A DNA stretch of 64,000 nt. Origin: Branchipolynoe longqiensis (Eukaryota; Annelida; Polychaeta; Phyllodocida; Polynoidae). The DNA is taken from positions 68,398,785 through 68,462,784 of the forward strand of contig CM059192.1 of the NCBI GenBank assembly GCA_030323885.1, read 5' to 3'. The notes beneath the pieces were generated by a model, which had not been told where the DNA came from, made no database searches, and worked only from the letters and a program-made list of their open reading frames with translations. Shown one piece after another: positions 63,825-64,000 of the stretch. Numbering within the stretch: position 1 is the first letter of the stretch; every line of letters starts with the position of its first letter. The translations under genes and the position numbers were made by a program.

Positions 63825-64000
63825 TTGAAGGAGATATTTTGTTTATTTTTATTATGATGGTAATAACAATAATAAGTAGTGACAATATTAACTAATAATA
63901 ACACTTTTAACAGTAGTAACAACAATAATAACAATAATAACAGTAACAAGAGTAACAGTATTAATAATAATAACTATTAATAACAATAATAACAGTAGTG
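63825..64000. repeat. AAT/AAC-rich trinucleotide tract
   Basis: AATAATAACAGTAACAAG-type degenerate trinucleotide repeats to the window end. Confidence 0.9.

Overview
This is a 64-kb piece of an animal nuclear genome: intron-rich, crowded with mobile elements, microsatellites and minisatellites, and with only one gene I can identify. Two elements (47.0 and 48.1 kb) resemble a V-type SINE family known from mollusc genomes (RUDI-like). Many more are tRNA-derived SINEs with CAAACAAAC-type tails. A marine mollusc, perhaps a gastropod, is the best guess; this is inference, not proof.

Gene content. Five exons on the + strand between 51.0 and 63.6 kb join in phase into a complete RhoGAP domain followed by a proline-rich linker. 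Sequence and domain layout match the FAM13 family of Rho GTPase-activating proteins. A sixth, 29-codon exon at 33.5 kb opens with ATG, ends in a strong splice donor and is phase-compatible with the first RhoGAP exon, so it is a candidate start exon 17.4 kb upstream. The 3' part of the gene lies beyond the window. Other open regions (20.97 kb with a signal-peptide-like start, and the GC-rich stretches at 24.4, 27.1 and 37.4 kb) are only candidates. Most other long open frames come from simple repeats that lack stop codons.

Repeat layout. 0-10 kb: a 1.5-kb terminal-inverted-repeat (TIR) element filled with microsatellite, a 1-kb TIR element with three 240-bp internal repeats, a LINE fragment, and a 350-bp inverted duplication around a MITE. 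10-28 kb: SINEs, a TTAA-flanked MITE hit by two other elements, pogo-like MITEs and several MITEs with 3-bp target duplications. 28-36 kb: minisatellites of 18, 24, 15 and 14 bp plus a 440-bp CCCT tract. 36-51 kb: more MITEs, a 41-bp satellite, palindromic elements and SINE-in-SINE nests. 51-64 kb: the RhoGAP gene, whose introns hold the same repeats plus a 19-bp minisatellite at three places.

Most striking is a set of six otherwise different MITE-like elements (1.0, 6.9, 21.2, 23.9, 27.5, 50.1 kb). They share 3-bp TNA-type target duplications and interiors built of short, degenerate, CG-containing repeats of a motif resembling their own ends. Several nested insertions with exact target-site duplications allow relative dating of the families.
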